Below the pieces are notes generated by a model. That model worked only from the letters and a program-made list of their open reading frames with translations, was not told where the DNA came from and searched no databases. DNA of 64,000 nucleotides. Source: Seison nebaliae (Eukaryota > Rotifera > Pararotatoria > Seisonacea > Seisonidae). The stretch covers positions 1 to 64,000 of the forward strand of contig JALJEE010001716.1 in assembly GCA_023231475.1 (NCBI GenBank), in the 5' to 3' direction. Of this stretch, positions 37,339 through 50,466 are shown piece after piece. The position numbers were made by a program, and so were the translations under genes. Positions within the stretch are counted from its first letter, which is position 1. The number at the start of each line of letters is the position of its first letter.

Positions 37339-38514
37339 TAAAGTAGATTTCGTTTATGAGACAAACGAGAGAGATATGAAGAAGTATTGTTGTGGTGTTT
37401 ATAAATAAACTTGATAATGTTTATTCTCATAATAACAAACATAATGATAATCAGTCTTATCGTTCGATGGAAGGGGATGAAGGCTAAATCTCAGGAGCTA
37501 ATTCTCAACAGAATATTGGAAAGAAGACCATAAGGAATAAAAGATCGCCACAACAATGATTTGGGAAAGGAAGGACGTGTTATTACATTTCTAACAGATA
37601 TAAGAAGAAAATATTGTAAACGATTGATTAGTTACATTGACTAGATGAATGGATAAATTTGAGAATGATGATGTTCAACTGATTGAAAGAAAAGGATGTA
37701 AAGAATGGATTGATGAGAAACAGATCGATTCATTATCATCAATTTCATTTATGTTATTGATGTTTATCGATAACGAATAAATACACGTATTTCTCAATGT
37801 ACGTTCTTCAAGAGATAGTTACTTCAAAAAATATCTTTTAGAACAATAATGTTTAGAGGAGAAATATATTTTTCTTGAGGATAACCTAAAATATTCGATG
37901 GACAAGTAAACACCAAATCGTGATTAGTTACATCTAAGAAAATTGAAATTTTTTCACTAATTATTTTTTATCTAAACTCCATCTAACTGCACTTATCTCC
38001 ATTCCACAAGTGAATGGTGGATGAAATGTGTTAAGCTTAACTGGTAACGAACAACAGGGAAGGATGACACCAGAACAATGATAACTCATTCCCATTGACT
38101 GGAAATGACTAGTGGTGGGGAAGTGATGAATTAGATACATTAACTAAATTTTACTCGATGTATGTTAAGGAAATGTGCTAAAAGTTATATGTCACAAAGT
38201 TGAGATGCATGCAATTGACTTTAACACGAAAGATAAGATGGAAACATCTTTCTCGCATTAAGTTGTGTGGAAAGAATTGGACATTCTTTCAATTGGAGAA
38301 TTTCCGATAATTAAAAACTTAAATGTTGCATGTAATTCGTTTCTAGGATTGTCTTTGACATTTATATTCTTTTCTGGTCGTTTTCCTTTCCAATTTTGTC
38401 ATCATCAACAAAAATAAAAGGAATGAGAACGGACATTAAAATTTTAGGAGATTCGAGTACAGTGTTCGGTTCATATACAACTATCGACACGAAGAACATA
38501 TGCAGATGGCCAAA

Positions 38515-38543
38515 CACACACACACACACATACACATACACAC
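38515..38543. repeat. (CA)n microsatellite
   Basis: Eight CA units followed by interrupted CA/TACA repeats. Confidence 0.85.
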
Positions 38544-39503
38544 GAACGAAAGAAGAATGAGTTACATTAGCTGGTGACACGGGCCAGGTGACTAAAGTTG
38601 TCTTCGTTTCGATCGTTAAGAATGGAAATAGTTTGTCTAGTATCTGCTTTCACTGTGAAACGACTTGAGAATAAAGATTCTTCCAGTAATTTGATCAACA
38701 GTTTCTCAACAAATTAAGAAGTTTGTCTATAATTTCTTTCGGCTGACGAAAAAAGGAAATTTCGTATTTTTTTTTTCTAAGAAAGAATAAATAATAAAGA
38801 AACATTGGACGATGTGAGAAATGAAGATTGTCTACTGCAACAAAATAACCAAAGGAAAGTTTTGGAATAAATGTTTTATTGAATTTCTTCTAATTCGAAA
38901 AATGGAAGAGTAATGAGGAAAATAAATTCAGGAGATGATGTGGCAATCGTGTAAATGGACGAAATCGTCATATATTTAAATGTTTATCGACATCGTCATA
39001 AATATTCATGATGGAAGATGATCGATATGAAATATATTTCTATCAACAATTTCTTTCAGGAGAGAAACATCAAATTTCGATTAATTAAATTCAGAAGAAG
39101 AAAACGGAGATCTCCTTTTTCTCCAAATCCAAAAAAGAAGTAATGCATCGCGTGCAAAGTAATTAAGTTGAATTTTAATTATTCTACGTTTTTTCTGGTT
39201 CTCGCACACTAGTCGAGATTAATGGGGAATAGGAGAGACATGAATTATTTTATTGTGGAAAACATCTGATCCGTCGGACGAAAGAGAGAAATTCAAGCAG
39301 AGAGGCAACCGATAAAATAAACAGATAGAGGAAAGTCATTCTAATGGAATTCATTATCCATTAGAGAGTAGCAAACTTTACGTATGTCAAATGTGCAACG
39401 ATTAAACGTGAGAAAACTCCGTCAACCATTCGATGAGAGACGATTGATGAACAGGTGAAGGTGACAACATCATCACATGGCAATAATTCTCCACGTATTC
39501 AAG

Positions 39504-39530
39504 ATATATATATATATATATAAATATATA
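39504..39530. repeat. (AT)n microsatellite
   Basis: AT run with one interruption (TAAATATATA) near its right end. Confidence 0.85.
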
Positions 39531-40503
39531 GTTGTGGTTTTGTTTGTGGAATATTTGGTGTTTTCATTTAACTTTATGATTGTCAACTTGACTTGTTGGG
39601 AGATGTGGGAAAGTCGTTAAGATAAATCGAATAATTTTCTTTTTGCAGAGCAGATGTTCTGAGCTCAAAACGAATGGGCAGAAAGTGTGAGTTGTGTGGA
39701 CATGAAGAGAAATTGTTGTGGATGATTATCGTGACGATTTAAAAAGCGAGAATTAATTCTAAAAAATAAATTCCTGTAAATAAGATATCAGAAATGAATA
39801 TGAAATATTCGATATTTAGATGTTAATAGAAATTATATTGGAAAACGATTTATGATAAATGGAATGTTGCGATTGCGACATGCAAACTCTCAATTTAGTG
39901 ATGGATATATAAAATGAATAATTGTTTTGAATAAATTATTCCTCCAAATTAGGAGGTGATCTCCATTAACACCTTAGAAATTTGGTGGACATAATTAATT
40001 GGGAGCTGATTGCTCCTTAAATAATTGAGTATGCGTCAACAATTAACATGAGTGAAATAATGAGGGGGAAATGTTGGATATTAATGGATTATAATATCAT
40101 TAAAATGGAATATACTATTCTTTGTGAAATTATTGAATAGTCGTTAAGATCGTTGATTAAGATGAAGATTATCAATAAATATTTGGAGACTGGTAGTGAG
40201 TAAGGTGATGATGGGGGTGATGGGGATAGAATTAAAGAAAAATTTGAATAATATTAATATTCTGGTGGAGAAGTGTGGTGGTAGTGTTTAATAATAATCA
40301 TATGAATATTCAATTTTCTCCTACTCTACAATTCCACACATCTTCTGCATCGTTGTCATGATTGTCATCATCGTCTTCTAACACACAATATAGATCCACT
40401 TCACACTTGACCAGAGGGGCGGTCATAATCACATACTCTCCTTCTCAATCAATGCGACTATTCATCGGTGAATAGACGAAAATTGAAGCTGCTACTATGG
40501 TAC

Positions 40504-40524
40504 TTGTTGTTGTTGTTGTTGTTG
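40504..40524. repeat. (TTG)7 microsatellite
   Basis: Pure TTG trinucleotide run in non-coding DNA. Confidence 0.85.
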
Positions 40525-42434
40525 ATTAATAAATCAATAATGAACTATTTTATTGAATGAAAATATATTTTATATATAAATATATCAATTGATTATTTGA
40601 ATTGTGTGGAGTATATTATTCTTATTAAATGAACGAAACTTGACCAACCACTACAACTTCTCATATTTGTTGGCTAATTTCTAACGATTTAGGAAGAAAT
40701 CAATTCAATAGAAAAATCAATAAAGATTCGTTGGGAAGTTATCATAATTATATTCCACTTCTCCTTTCCATCATCTTCACCATTAATCCAACAATGAGGA
40801 TTGATGAAGGATGAAAACCACCAAAGAATTCATTAACATTATGGAACAATGCTAGTAATAAAATAGAAAATCTTCTCTCTTCATCTTTCAGATTTTAGTG
40901 GAAGACAAACACAAATCTCTCCCAGTGGACGACACACGGACTACGAAAAAATATTATTCATAAAATTCCTTTTATTTTCATGAAACTTTATCCATCCTAC
41001 GACTACTACTACTACATTAACCGCTAGCGCGTACCATTGAAAACTGTTATTGTTGTTATTGTTCTTATTTTCATCATCAATAATACCATGAAAATTACTA
41101 CGGCAATGGGAACAAATCCGGCGGGACCTTAACACTCGACAGAGTTTCGACCATCCTATTCTTCCACCGACAAACACAAATATATAATTAATAAGTACAT
41201 GAACAAACAATACCCACATTCTACTCCCCCCTCCTCCTCATAGAACAAAAGAGTCGATGAATATGATTAATAACATATCTTCTCTGACGGAAATAAAGAG
41301 GGAAGCGAAGCAAGATACAGATAGATGAGATGAACTGACCAGAATATTAATATTGTCTTTCTATCTACTCCTTCCTATTCGGAAGACAAAGAAACTTTCT
41401 CTCATAAATTCCTCTCCATCATAATTAATTATTAGATCAGATGAAAATCTTCAATAAATTATTTCATTCCAATAATCTTTTCACACATGCGGCCCTCCAC
41501 ATATCCTTCTCCCACTAATAAACTATTTCAACTCGAAATAGTTTTGATTGAAATTTTAAACTCAAAAAACTACCGATAGTTTTTCACGATAATTTGAAAA
41601 TTTTTTGAACACAAAAATAAAATTTTACACCTTCAAAAATTCTCTTAAAAAATTATAAACTGTTCTTGAAAAAAAATTGAAGAATATTAACTAATTTTTT
41701 TCGCATCCATATTTCTGATGAACATAATCAGATATAACAAATGGTATAAGTGGATTCTAAATAAATTAGAAGGTTTCTTTTCTATAAAGAATTTCAAAAA
41801 AATTTTAGACATTTTTGAAGAAACTTTAGAAGTTTAATACTCCAAAAAAATATTTACTTCGCAAATGCTGTAACCTTAATATTTTCAATTCAAATTTAAA
41901 ATTGACCTTCGTCGAAAAACAAGAAAAAAATGAAAGTTGAGAACAATAATTATTACGTAAAATAATGCCGGAGAAATTGTTTAGTGAAGAGAACACATAC
42001 AATACAATTGGCTGAATTGTCTATTATCGAATGTTATTAAGTGACAGTAACTCTAAACTTGTTATGTAATTCGTAATAACAAAAATCAACAAATATTTCG
42101 ACTGACGGAAAACTTATTTTTGTAGATGATATACTGATATTTATCTAATTAACTTCTCTGATTAAGAGAATTGGTAGAGAAGAATGTCAATTAAGATTTC
42201 AAGTAGATTTCTTCTGACAGATAACTAAGATAAGTGATGTGGACATAAGATGAATTGTGATGATAAATCGATCGAATCGTTTAATTGATTAAAAAGACAA
42301 TTTTCTCTTTTGAACTTGATGATTGCCGATAATTGATGATTGAAGACAATTGGAAATAAAAGATTGGCAGATGTTGAAAGGAGAGAATCTTAATTATAAC
42401 GGAATTCAACAACTGCCCTTCACATGACATTGGC

Positions 42435-42461
42435 GATGATGATGATGATGATGATGATGAA
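42435..42461. repeat. (GAT)n microsatellite
   Basis: Eight GAT units plus a partial unit. Confidence 0.85.
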
Positions 42462-43654
42462 AGAGAATAAATCACCGAGAAACAGTTGAAACAGTTGTCG
42501 GGTGATGAAGATTTGACTGAAATTCTTTCACTCATTCAATTCATCAGTTATGGCGGTGAATTAAAGTGATTGCATTTACTACAATCAATTTCTTTCATTA
42601 TCAATTTTCGGATAACATTTATGCCGAGCCAAAATTGACATGGAGTCTGTTCGACAATTATCGATCTGAAAAAAATGTGGACGGAGAAGGAATGGACAAG
42701 TAAAAATATTTCACGAAATTAAAAAAATTTCCTACCGGTATAAGTAAAAGACGAAAAAAATTTCAACATAATAATAAATCGTTTAATGGAATCAATTCAA
42801 TGGAAGTTATTGAAGCATATGGCTATTTAGAACTTTAGATATTTTACTTTTCATCTCTTCCGCTAAAAATTGTTTGTTGGTAAACTTGAATTACATGAAA
42901 TGTGATTTTCTATACAGATTCCCAGTAGATTTCCCGATACCTAGTAAAATTATAGTATTTGCGCAAATTACCTTTTGTATATTTAGGAAGAGTTGTGTTT
43001 CGTACTGAAATCGACTAGCGAACAGATTTCGCACCTTCATGTTGAGTGTACATATGTGTGGAGAGTAGTAATAAACGGTGCTACTCTTCCACTAGACGGG
43101 ATAATAAATAAGAAACGAATTTGCTTCTTAATTACAAAGATATTGGAAGGAAATTGTGAAATTGATGTGAATTGTTCGGTGAGAAAAGAAGGAAAAGTCA
43201 ATGACCAGATTTCAATCGGATTTATGACGCCGATTCTTACGTGATTGGGAGATCAATGAGAACATTCTTTTTCCTTTCAATTTCATCATAACAAATATTT
43301 ACAACAAGTGGTCAGTTTGTTATTATTATAGTTCAATGTCGATTTCTATTAGCAACGAAAACCTTAAATGGAATGACATTCAAAAACTGCCGCTAACCTA
43401 CTACATTGTAAAATCGATGACAGTAAATTAATGATATGAGGAAGAAGTAGTTCTTTTTGATAATTGAAAAAAAAGAAAGAAGGAGCATTTTTCGAAATGA
43501 ACTTGGAAAGAATAATCGAAGATCGTTAACAGAAAAAATTTTTCCGATACAATTTCAAAATGTAAGAGTTTTCCTTTTTTTCAATAAAGAAGAAAGTTTC
43601 TTTTCGAAAGAATTATTGAACTTTCTCCTCCAGCATATAATAATAAAGAAGAGA

Positions 43655-43680
43655 ATAATAATAATAATAATAATAATAAT
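43655..43680. repeat. (ATA)n microsatellite
   Basis: Pure ATA/AAT trinucleotide run in the gene-poor region. Confidence 0.85.
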
Positions 43681-46035
43681 AGTCTACGTCCATCATCTTC
43701 ATGATACTTTGCTGTCATTATTCTCTTCTGTCACACGAATATATTAGACGGATGAAGCAATCGAGCGAAATAATAATATATATTGATGAAAATGAGCTGA
43801 AAGTGTAATGAACTAGAACAGACTCGTAAATAGAATGAATCCTATTATGTTGTCTGAATTGTTAAGAATTCCCTAATGAAAGAAAATCTAATCGATAAAG
43901 AAGTTTTCGGAAGGAAGACGTAAAAAAGAAAGAAGTTTAATTATTCCAATATATCGATTATTTATCATTTTTCTCCTTCAAAAATTAACGACAGGAAATG
44001 ACTGGAAGAGGAAAAAAATCCATAAAAATATCTTTAATTAACTATATTCATCGATTATCGATTGAAAGAAACGGAAACAGCTGACATTATGACTGAATAT
44101 CATTTTCACATATCTCCTTGAATTTCTCATTTCTCTTGAAGAGGAAGCAGATGGTCAAGTCTGAAGTAAATTGAGAATTTGATTGAGGAAAAGAAATAGA
44201 AGAAAATCGATATTTTTTAAGAGAAAATAATGATAAATAGATTTGTGGAAAATCGCCTATCATCATAATTCGATGACTATTCGTCTCTTTCGACCACAAC
44301 GTATATTAAAAAAACCAACAAGAACAACAAAAGAAGTAATTATCGACTCAGTAGTAATAATACCTGTCTAATATTTCAAGATGAAAATCGATCAAACAAT
44401 CGATGATCGCCGACAAAGAACATAGTGGGGGACAAGCTGCGGAAACAGCGAGACACTCACATTGTAGGAGGATAGGAATGAGCGGTAAGAAGTCGAAATC
44501 GATCAAATTTTAATCAATTTCCAATCTTATCATTTCATTCTCCAATTACATAAGGCAGATGAAAATGTTCTTATTTCGAGAAGATATTTCGATGGAGAAA
44601 AAAGTAAACAAGTTTAAAACGAGAATCAGAACTTACTTTTAATTCTATTTATTTGAATGTTGTCTCGTCAGCAGAACCACAAAAGAAAGAAAGAATTAGA
44701 AGTAATTAAAAGTAAATGAATGATAACGTCAGCGACCCCTGGAGAATGAAGTGAATGACCTTTGACTTTTCTTTCACAAGAAATTCGTCTTTACTTTCCC
44801 ACTTACCTTTCGAATGAAACTGAAAACGATGTCGCCGTCGTCAAATCTTAAAAGGAATTAATACGTCAAATGTAGAAGGTGCGAAATATTTTTCTTATGT
44901 GCTTACAAGATCTCTTTCGTATCTTTCCATTCCTTCAATCTAACAGAAATTATCGGATTGTCCTAAAAACAATTATCTCTCCTCCTCATTCTTCTTTTTG
45001 AAGTGATTAGTAGAAATAACTAGTATCAATTCCATTCCATCGATTAGTCGAATGAAAAAATGTGTTTCATCCAGATGAAGAGATTCGATTTTCCTGTGGG
45101 AGAACTTCCTTTTTCCCACCAAATCATAAAAGGAAAAGTTGAATCAATATTGGAGAGAACTCAATACAAATTACAAGATAATTTTGACTATTAAATGATT
45201 CTCTTATACGGAGAACGTCAGATTAATTTCGGATTAACTTATTCACAAAAGAGTAACGTTTCCCGGACAAATTGATGATATCTCATTCAACTTAATCTTT
45301 CATCGAAAAAATAATAACATCGTCGACTCATCATTATCAATCACCGCATAATATGACATGGAAGGAGGATAGAGGAAGAATTTGAGAGGTAAGAAAAGAA
45401 GAAAAATTTTTTACGAGAATAAATGTGAGAGGAAGAATGGGAAGGTAAATAAGATGAACAATTAAAAATTGAAAGTTTAACGAAAGTAACGACTTAATGA
45501 GAAGAAGAAGGTCTAATCTCATGTCGACATATCACGGCACGTGAATACTGGAGAATTGAAAAAAAGAATCATTCAATGTCCGGAAGCATTAGATAAATTC
45601 ACATTATCATGTTTGTACTAAATAGGAAATTTAATAAACAAATTAAATTTTTTCATAAACTTTTTCGTATGAAATAAAATATATCAAATTCTTATCGAAC
45701 TTTTATACTTGGAGTGAAAGTTGTAACCTTCATACTGTTCGTAGGAAAACTTCTTCTTTTTTCTTATCAGAGTATTTTTTTAATTTTCTTTTCTTGTTAC
45801 ATAAATCGATTGGGATAAATTGAATTGCGAGAAAATTGAAAGAAATTATAAAATCGCTAATGTACAAAAGAAATGATTAAGCTTAAAATTTGAAGAGACC
45901 GCCAAAATTATAAAATATTCTATCTTCGAAACTAAATTATATTTTTCGACGTTAATCGTCGTTGACAAGGTGATGATGAGAAGTGAAAACGAAATAGTTT
46001 TTTGTTTTCAACTTTTCCTAATTTAATCGTAAAAA

Positions 46036-46893
46036 ATGAGACGTTCTAGTCTGACTGATGACACACCATTGGCTCCATGGCATAAAATGGATTTGGCTGA
46101 AGCGAGAAAGAAATTTTGGTTTATAGATGAGAAAGGAGTTGTGATGAGATATTCGACGATCGCACCGGCACCATGTAAAGATTATATTGAAGTTGTAATA
46201 ACGTTGAATAATGTTAATTCAATTTATTTTGCAATTAAATTTTCATATTATTCAGATTCGTTTTAATCATTGGAGGATAACTTGTCGAAGTGAAGGACGG
46301 AATAGTGCTCCAGTCTCATACGACTCGAGCTATGTTGATTTTAATTATGATCATCGACTGAAAGAAGTAATTACAAGATTTATGTCACGTTCTACTTATC
46401 TCCACTGCAACGACATTATTCATGGACGTATAGATTATCTAACACGTCTGCCGATTAATTTATTACATCGAATCTTCCTCGAATTACCATTAGAAGAATT
46501 ACCTCGAATTGCATTTGTAAATAAAACGTTTTTGAAAGTTTTCGGTTTCAGTTCTTTTCAATTCACTCATGTTTTTGGAAAAAGGTATTAAGAAGTGATG
46601 AATTTTGGAAGGAAATGTATTTGCGACATCATCATCCGACGGAGAAAGTAGTTAAAGATTTGACAACCGTCGCAAAGAAACAAGGCGGTTGGAGAAAATT
46701 ATTTTTTATGAATAAAGTCAAACTACAAGTTGGAATTTTTTTTCACATAGTTAACCAATATTATCTGATGAAATTTCAGATGCAAATTCATCGAGTGTTG
46801 TCAGGACAAGCAGCTCGCAAAATAACGGAAAATCAAGCTAAATCCCAATTTTTATTGGACTCATACAGGAACAATAAATCTTTATTGAATTAA
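46036..46893 (+). CDS. FBXO36: F-box only protein 36 (four exons)
   Basis: F-box proteins are substrate receptors of SCF (SKP1-CUL1-F-box) ubiquitin ligases; the substrate of FBXO36 is not established. Exons: 46036-46212, 46256-46537, 46585-46728, 46780-46893; introns are 43, 47 and 51 nt. The sum is 717 nt, 238 residues plus stop. The N-terminal part matches the family-specific region (CKDYIEVVIT, then FNHWRITCRSEGR; human KDYYQLLVT and FRWWKISLRSE), and the first intron was placed so that this spacing is kept. The F-box is at about 118-170 (LTRLPINLLHRIFLELPLEE, then FWKEMYLRHH). The C-terminal GGWRKLFFMNKVKLQ equals the human GWRQLFFTNKLQLQ signature. The third intron is stop-free and a multiple of three, so a continuous reading would wrongly add 17 residues. 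Confidence 0.92.
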
Positions 46894-46936
46894 ATAATTT
46901 AATATGAATTCGATATTCCTCCAAATTGGATAAGAA

Positions 46937-49445
46937 TTAATAAATCACACTGTCATCTAATCGTGCTCGTTCTTTTGCTTTCATTGTTTTCAATTTTTTG
47001 TCTTTTGCCATCAAATTTTTTGCCATTATCTCTCGTATATATTCTGGTATGGGTAATCCGTTATCGTAATAGCCATGAATTTTCGATAAATATTTCTCCA
47101 ACGGTGTCATATATTCATTGTTACTCTCTATTACTGGTTTACTATCTTTACGGTCTTTGATGAGACGTGCAATGTTGTCCTGGTATGGTGTACTTCCGTC
47201 ATGACCCTTGAACTTATCAGCCATATCTGATTCAAAATTTGTTGCACTTAAACGAGATGAGATTGAATCATCTTCTTCCTCATGATAAGCTGAGGTTCGA
47301 TATGATCTTCTGGGTTTCGGTAGAATTATATCATCATTCATTAGATGTGTATCGATTTTGACACAATGTTGATCGATTGTTTCGTCCAGTTGGTTACTTT
47401 ATGAATGATTAATAAATATTTACATAATTTATGAACAAAATATTAACAATTCTTCGGAAATGCTCAAAGTTTCAATTGGAGGTGTTGGTGGTTCTGGTAC
47501 CATCTCAAAACGGTTATACCCTCCGTTATCTATAATTGCATCATCATATTCATTGACCTCCGACGGATTATATTCATGTCTTGGAACTGTCAATTTAATT
47601 TAATTTGAAAATCAATAAGAGTTTTTTTTATTGTTGTAACGACGATTTGAAGTCATATTTCTAATTCCCAACTATTAATCCTGATATGTAAACTACAAAC
47701 ATGTTCCAATTCAGAAAACTATAAAAACTACAAAAGCTTTTCATTTTTTCATCATTAATTTCCTTCAAACAAAGTTCAAACGGTTTTCTTTTAAGGCTTT
47801 CAGAGATTTGAATCTTATCTTAAGAACAAGATTTCCTTAATATCTTAATATCAGATTGTGATCAAATACGACTGAACCGCTAATTTAGAAAATTATACTC
47901 ACCGTAAGTATCTGGAATATGTGATTCATGGGAGAAACCATGTATATGTGCAGGATGTTCCGATATTTTTAATTTTGAAATTATTGTCGATTTTTTTCTT
48001 TTTCGAACCGATTCTTCTTCTCTTAAACGTTCCACCCAATGTGGAGACTCTTTTCTTATACTACGTAGCAAATGTGTATCATTCGACAGGGATTCCAATT
48101 CATTTATATCCATTATGTTTATCTTCGTAGGTTTATGATTACTTGTTCGTTTGCCAACCATTTGATTGAGTGAAAGATGTGGTATCTTTATTTCCCCATT
48201 TATTTTTGAATTCTTCTTGATTGACTTCGAGCTTTCAATAAATTTTTCTTCATCGATTTTACTTTCAGATTTTTCTCCATTATCTGATGAAAAGTCTCTA
48301 GAGGAGTCAAGACTCATTTCTCGTTTTATGTTATCGTCATGATATGATACACGAATATCCAACGATTTCCTTTCACGTAATCGCAAATAGTCGACTAATT
48401 TGTCCTTCTTATGAGTACGAGCGATGTCGATAATCGTTTGTTGTGCTCTAGTTTGTAAGCGAATTAGAGTTGGATCGTGTTCAAGTAAAAGTTCGATACA
48501 TGTCAATGATTCTTTTTTTGTAGCTTCATGTATTGGCGCTAGACCTAAATAATTCTGATTTCTCAATAATTTGTGCAACATTTTCTGTTTCGTTCTATGC
48601 ATGTAGGAGAGAATGAATTCTAAAATATGAGATCTGTTATATTTGCAGGCGAAATGGAAAACATTATTAGATTTACCATCAATCTCATCGATCGGTACTT
48701 TGTATTGTTTGAGGAAGAATTCAACCATTTTCAACTCGCCATGTATCGTAGAAAGATGAATCAGATTCATTTTATTATTTGGATCTGCTTTCACTTTAGC
48801 ATGATGTTTCACTGTCAAATGTTCTACTAGTTCGATGGAACCGCTTTCAATGGCTAAAATCAATGGGGTCTTTCTATCTCCATCTGATGCTTTATTTATT
48901 AATCTTGGTGCTGAATTGAGTAGCATCTCAACAGTATGAAGAATTTCATCAATCTTCATTGGAAATTTAATACATGCCATATGAATTGGAAGATAATAAG
49001 CGTTGTTTGGAATCGACAAACTGACACTACGACCGAATGTTTGTAAGATATACTCCAATAATTTATTGTGATGACGACGAGCTATGGTATGGATGGGAGT
49101 ATTTCCATCATTATCAGTTTGTGAGAATAATTTCGTAATCGTTATTCCATGATCCTTTCGATATTTTACGAAATGAGTAATGTATATATTAAATATTTCG
49201 AAGTTGCCTTGGAAAGCAATGATATGAATTGGATATTTCCCATGAATATTCGGCGAATGAAACGAATTAATCTTCTCCAATAAATACTTTAAGGATCGTT
49301 CAGCATTATAACTGATGGCACAATGAATGAATGTATTTTCATCTTTATCGAAATAATCATTAAAATCTATATTCAATTTTCTGATTTTGCTAATATCATC
49401 ATTGCTGATGAGTTCCGATATGTTTTCGAATCTCAAATGTGCCAT
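46937..49445 (-). CDS. Ankyrin-repeat protein, family unknown (three exons)
   Basis: Exons: 49445-47903, 47586-47448, 47396-46937; introns are 316 and 51 nt. The sum is 2,142 nt, 713 residues. Residues about 35-360 hold roughly nine ankyrin repeats, with recurring cores such as GKYPIHIIAFQGN, GNTPIHTIARRHHN, KTPLILAIESGS and GLAPIHEATKKES. Ankyrin stacks mediate protein-protein contacts, so an adaptor or scaffold role is the most that can be said. The C-terminal half is charged and disordered, with several Ser/Arg-rich stretches and a final Lys/Ala/Met-rich helix. No transmembrane segment, death domain, SOCS box or kinase domain is visible. The start is the ATG at 49445-49443. The first donor (GTGAGT) is the only non-GTT donor I found in the window. 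The stop is 43 bp from the stop of FBXO36 on the other strand. Confidence 0.8.
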
Positions 49446-50466
49446 CTTAAGTAAACGTCTTTCTGAAGAGGACGACGACTAGACCCTCTTTACTCTTAAG
49501 TGTGCTTTATCCAGATAAATAATACAAAAAAATAATTAATCAAATTTCAATCTTTCAACTAGCAAACTTTCTAAAGGAATAAACTCATATCAACAATATT
49601 TTGAAAATGAATCAGCCGTCGCGAACTTGTTATTAAGTTAAAGATGAAGGAAAGAAAGAAGGAAAGACGATGACGGTGATGGAACAGATAAACGACAGAA
49701 ATTTATATGAAACTAATTTATTTACTTTTCATTCTCCTGATATAGACGAAGAAAGATGAAGAATATTATTTCAAATTATTTATTCTATAACATGGAAAAT
49801 GAATAAACTTTACAATTTTTCTTATTTTATATAGAATCCATCGTTAATAAATACTCAAAATTTTTTTGATAATAAAATTCCAAATTCGAAAAAAATAAAT
49901 AAATTTGTATGTGCGAGACGGGTGAGATATGTTGAAATATTCTTATCTGTTTGCATAAGAATATGTGACGAATAGATATGACCATTCTCTTTTCTCTTCT
50001 TTTCTATTTGAGAATTGAAATAAAAATGACAATTTTTTCCGTGAAATATTTCGGTTCATGATGATGAAGATGATGGTAATAATAATAAAAATTTAAATCG
50101 ATGAGAAAACTGAAAATGTATAATAATAAAAAAAGAAATTAAAATACTCCGGGATCAATTAATCTGTTAATTAAATTTATTTCCAAAAGGAAATGGATCT
50201 AATAAGAAATTCATCATAACACAATTCATATTCATTTCTCGATTAGTCATTTCTCGATTATTGTCATTTTAATTCTGCTGCTTTCCCATCCTCCGAATAG
50301 ATAAGAATTAATTATTTGTTGTTGTTGTTGTTGTTGTTGTTGTTAATAAGAGAAATAATTTGGAATTAGAAATATATGTATGGATTTTTGAAGTTGACAA
50401 TTTTGATAATTCCATTTTCCATAATTTTTCGATTTTTTTTGTATTTTTGTGGAGGAGAAATTTTTA
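49446..50466. other. 1.0 kb spacer between the ankyrin gene and the RhoGEF/GAP gene
   Basis: AT-rich, no coding sequence recognised. It holds the ankyrin gene promoter (it reads left from 49445), the 3' UTR of the RhoGEF/GAP gene, and a (TTG)n tract at 50316-50344. Confidence 0.55.
50316..50344. repeat. (TTG)n microsatellite
   Basis: Pure trinucleotide run in the probable 3' UTR of the RhoGEF/GAP gene. Confidence 0.85.

Larger units (their letters stand above)
34704..46035. other. 11.3 kb gene-poor region upstream of TEAD
   Basis: The longest stretch without a recognised gene. Open frames are short, AT-biased and without family resemblance. It contains several microsatellites, listed separately. 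It separates the TEAD start (reading left) from FBXO36 (reading right), so promoters and enhancers of both, and possible 5' UTR exons of TEAD, should lie here. No RNA gene or transposon terminal repeat was seen. Confidence 0.55.

Noticed and set aside
42993-43244. 83-codon plus-strand frame with slightly higher GC and several cysteines
   Set aside because: Begins at a CTG/TTG-type codon without ATG, no signal peptide and no recognised family; isolated in gene-poor DNA.
46213-46255. Alternative first FBXO36 donor at GTAATA (about 46194)
   Set aside because: It is also in phase and would be a GTA donor, but it would delete six residues from a segment whose length otherwise matches human FBXO36 exactly.
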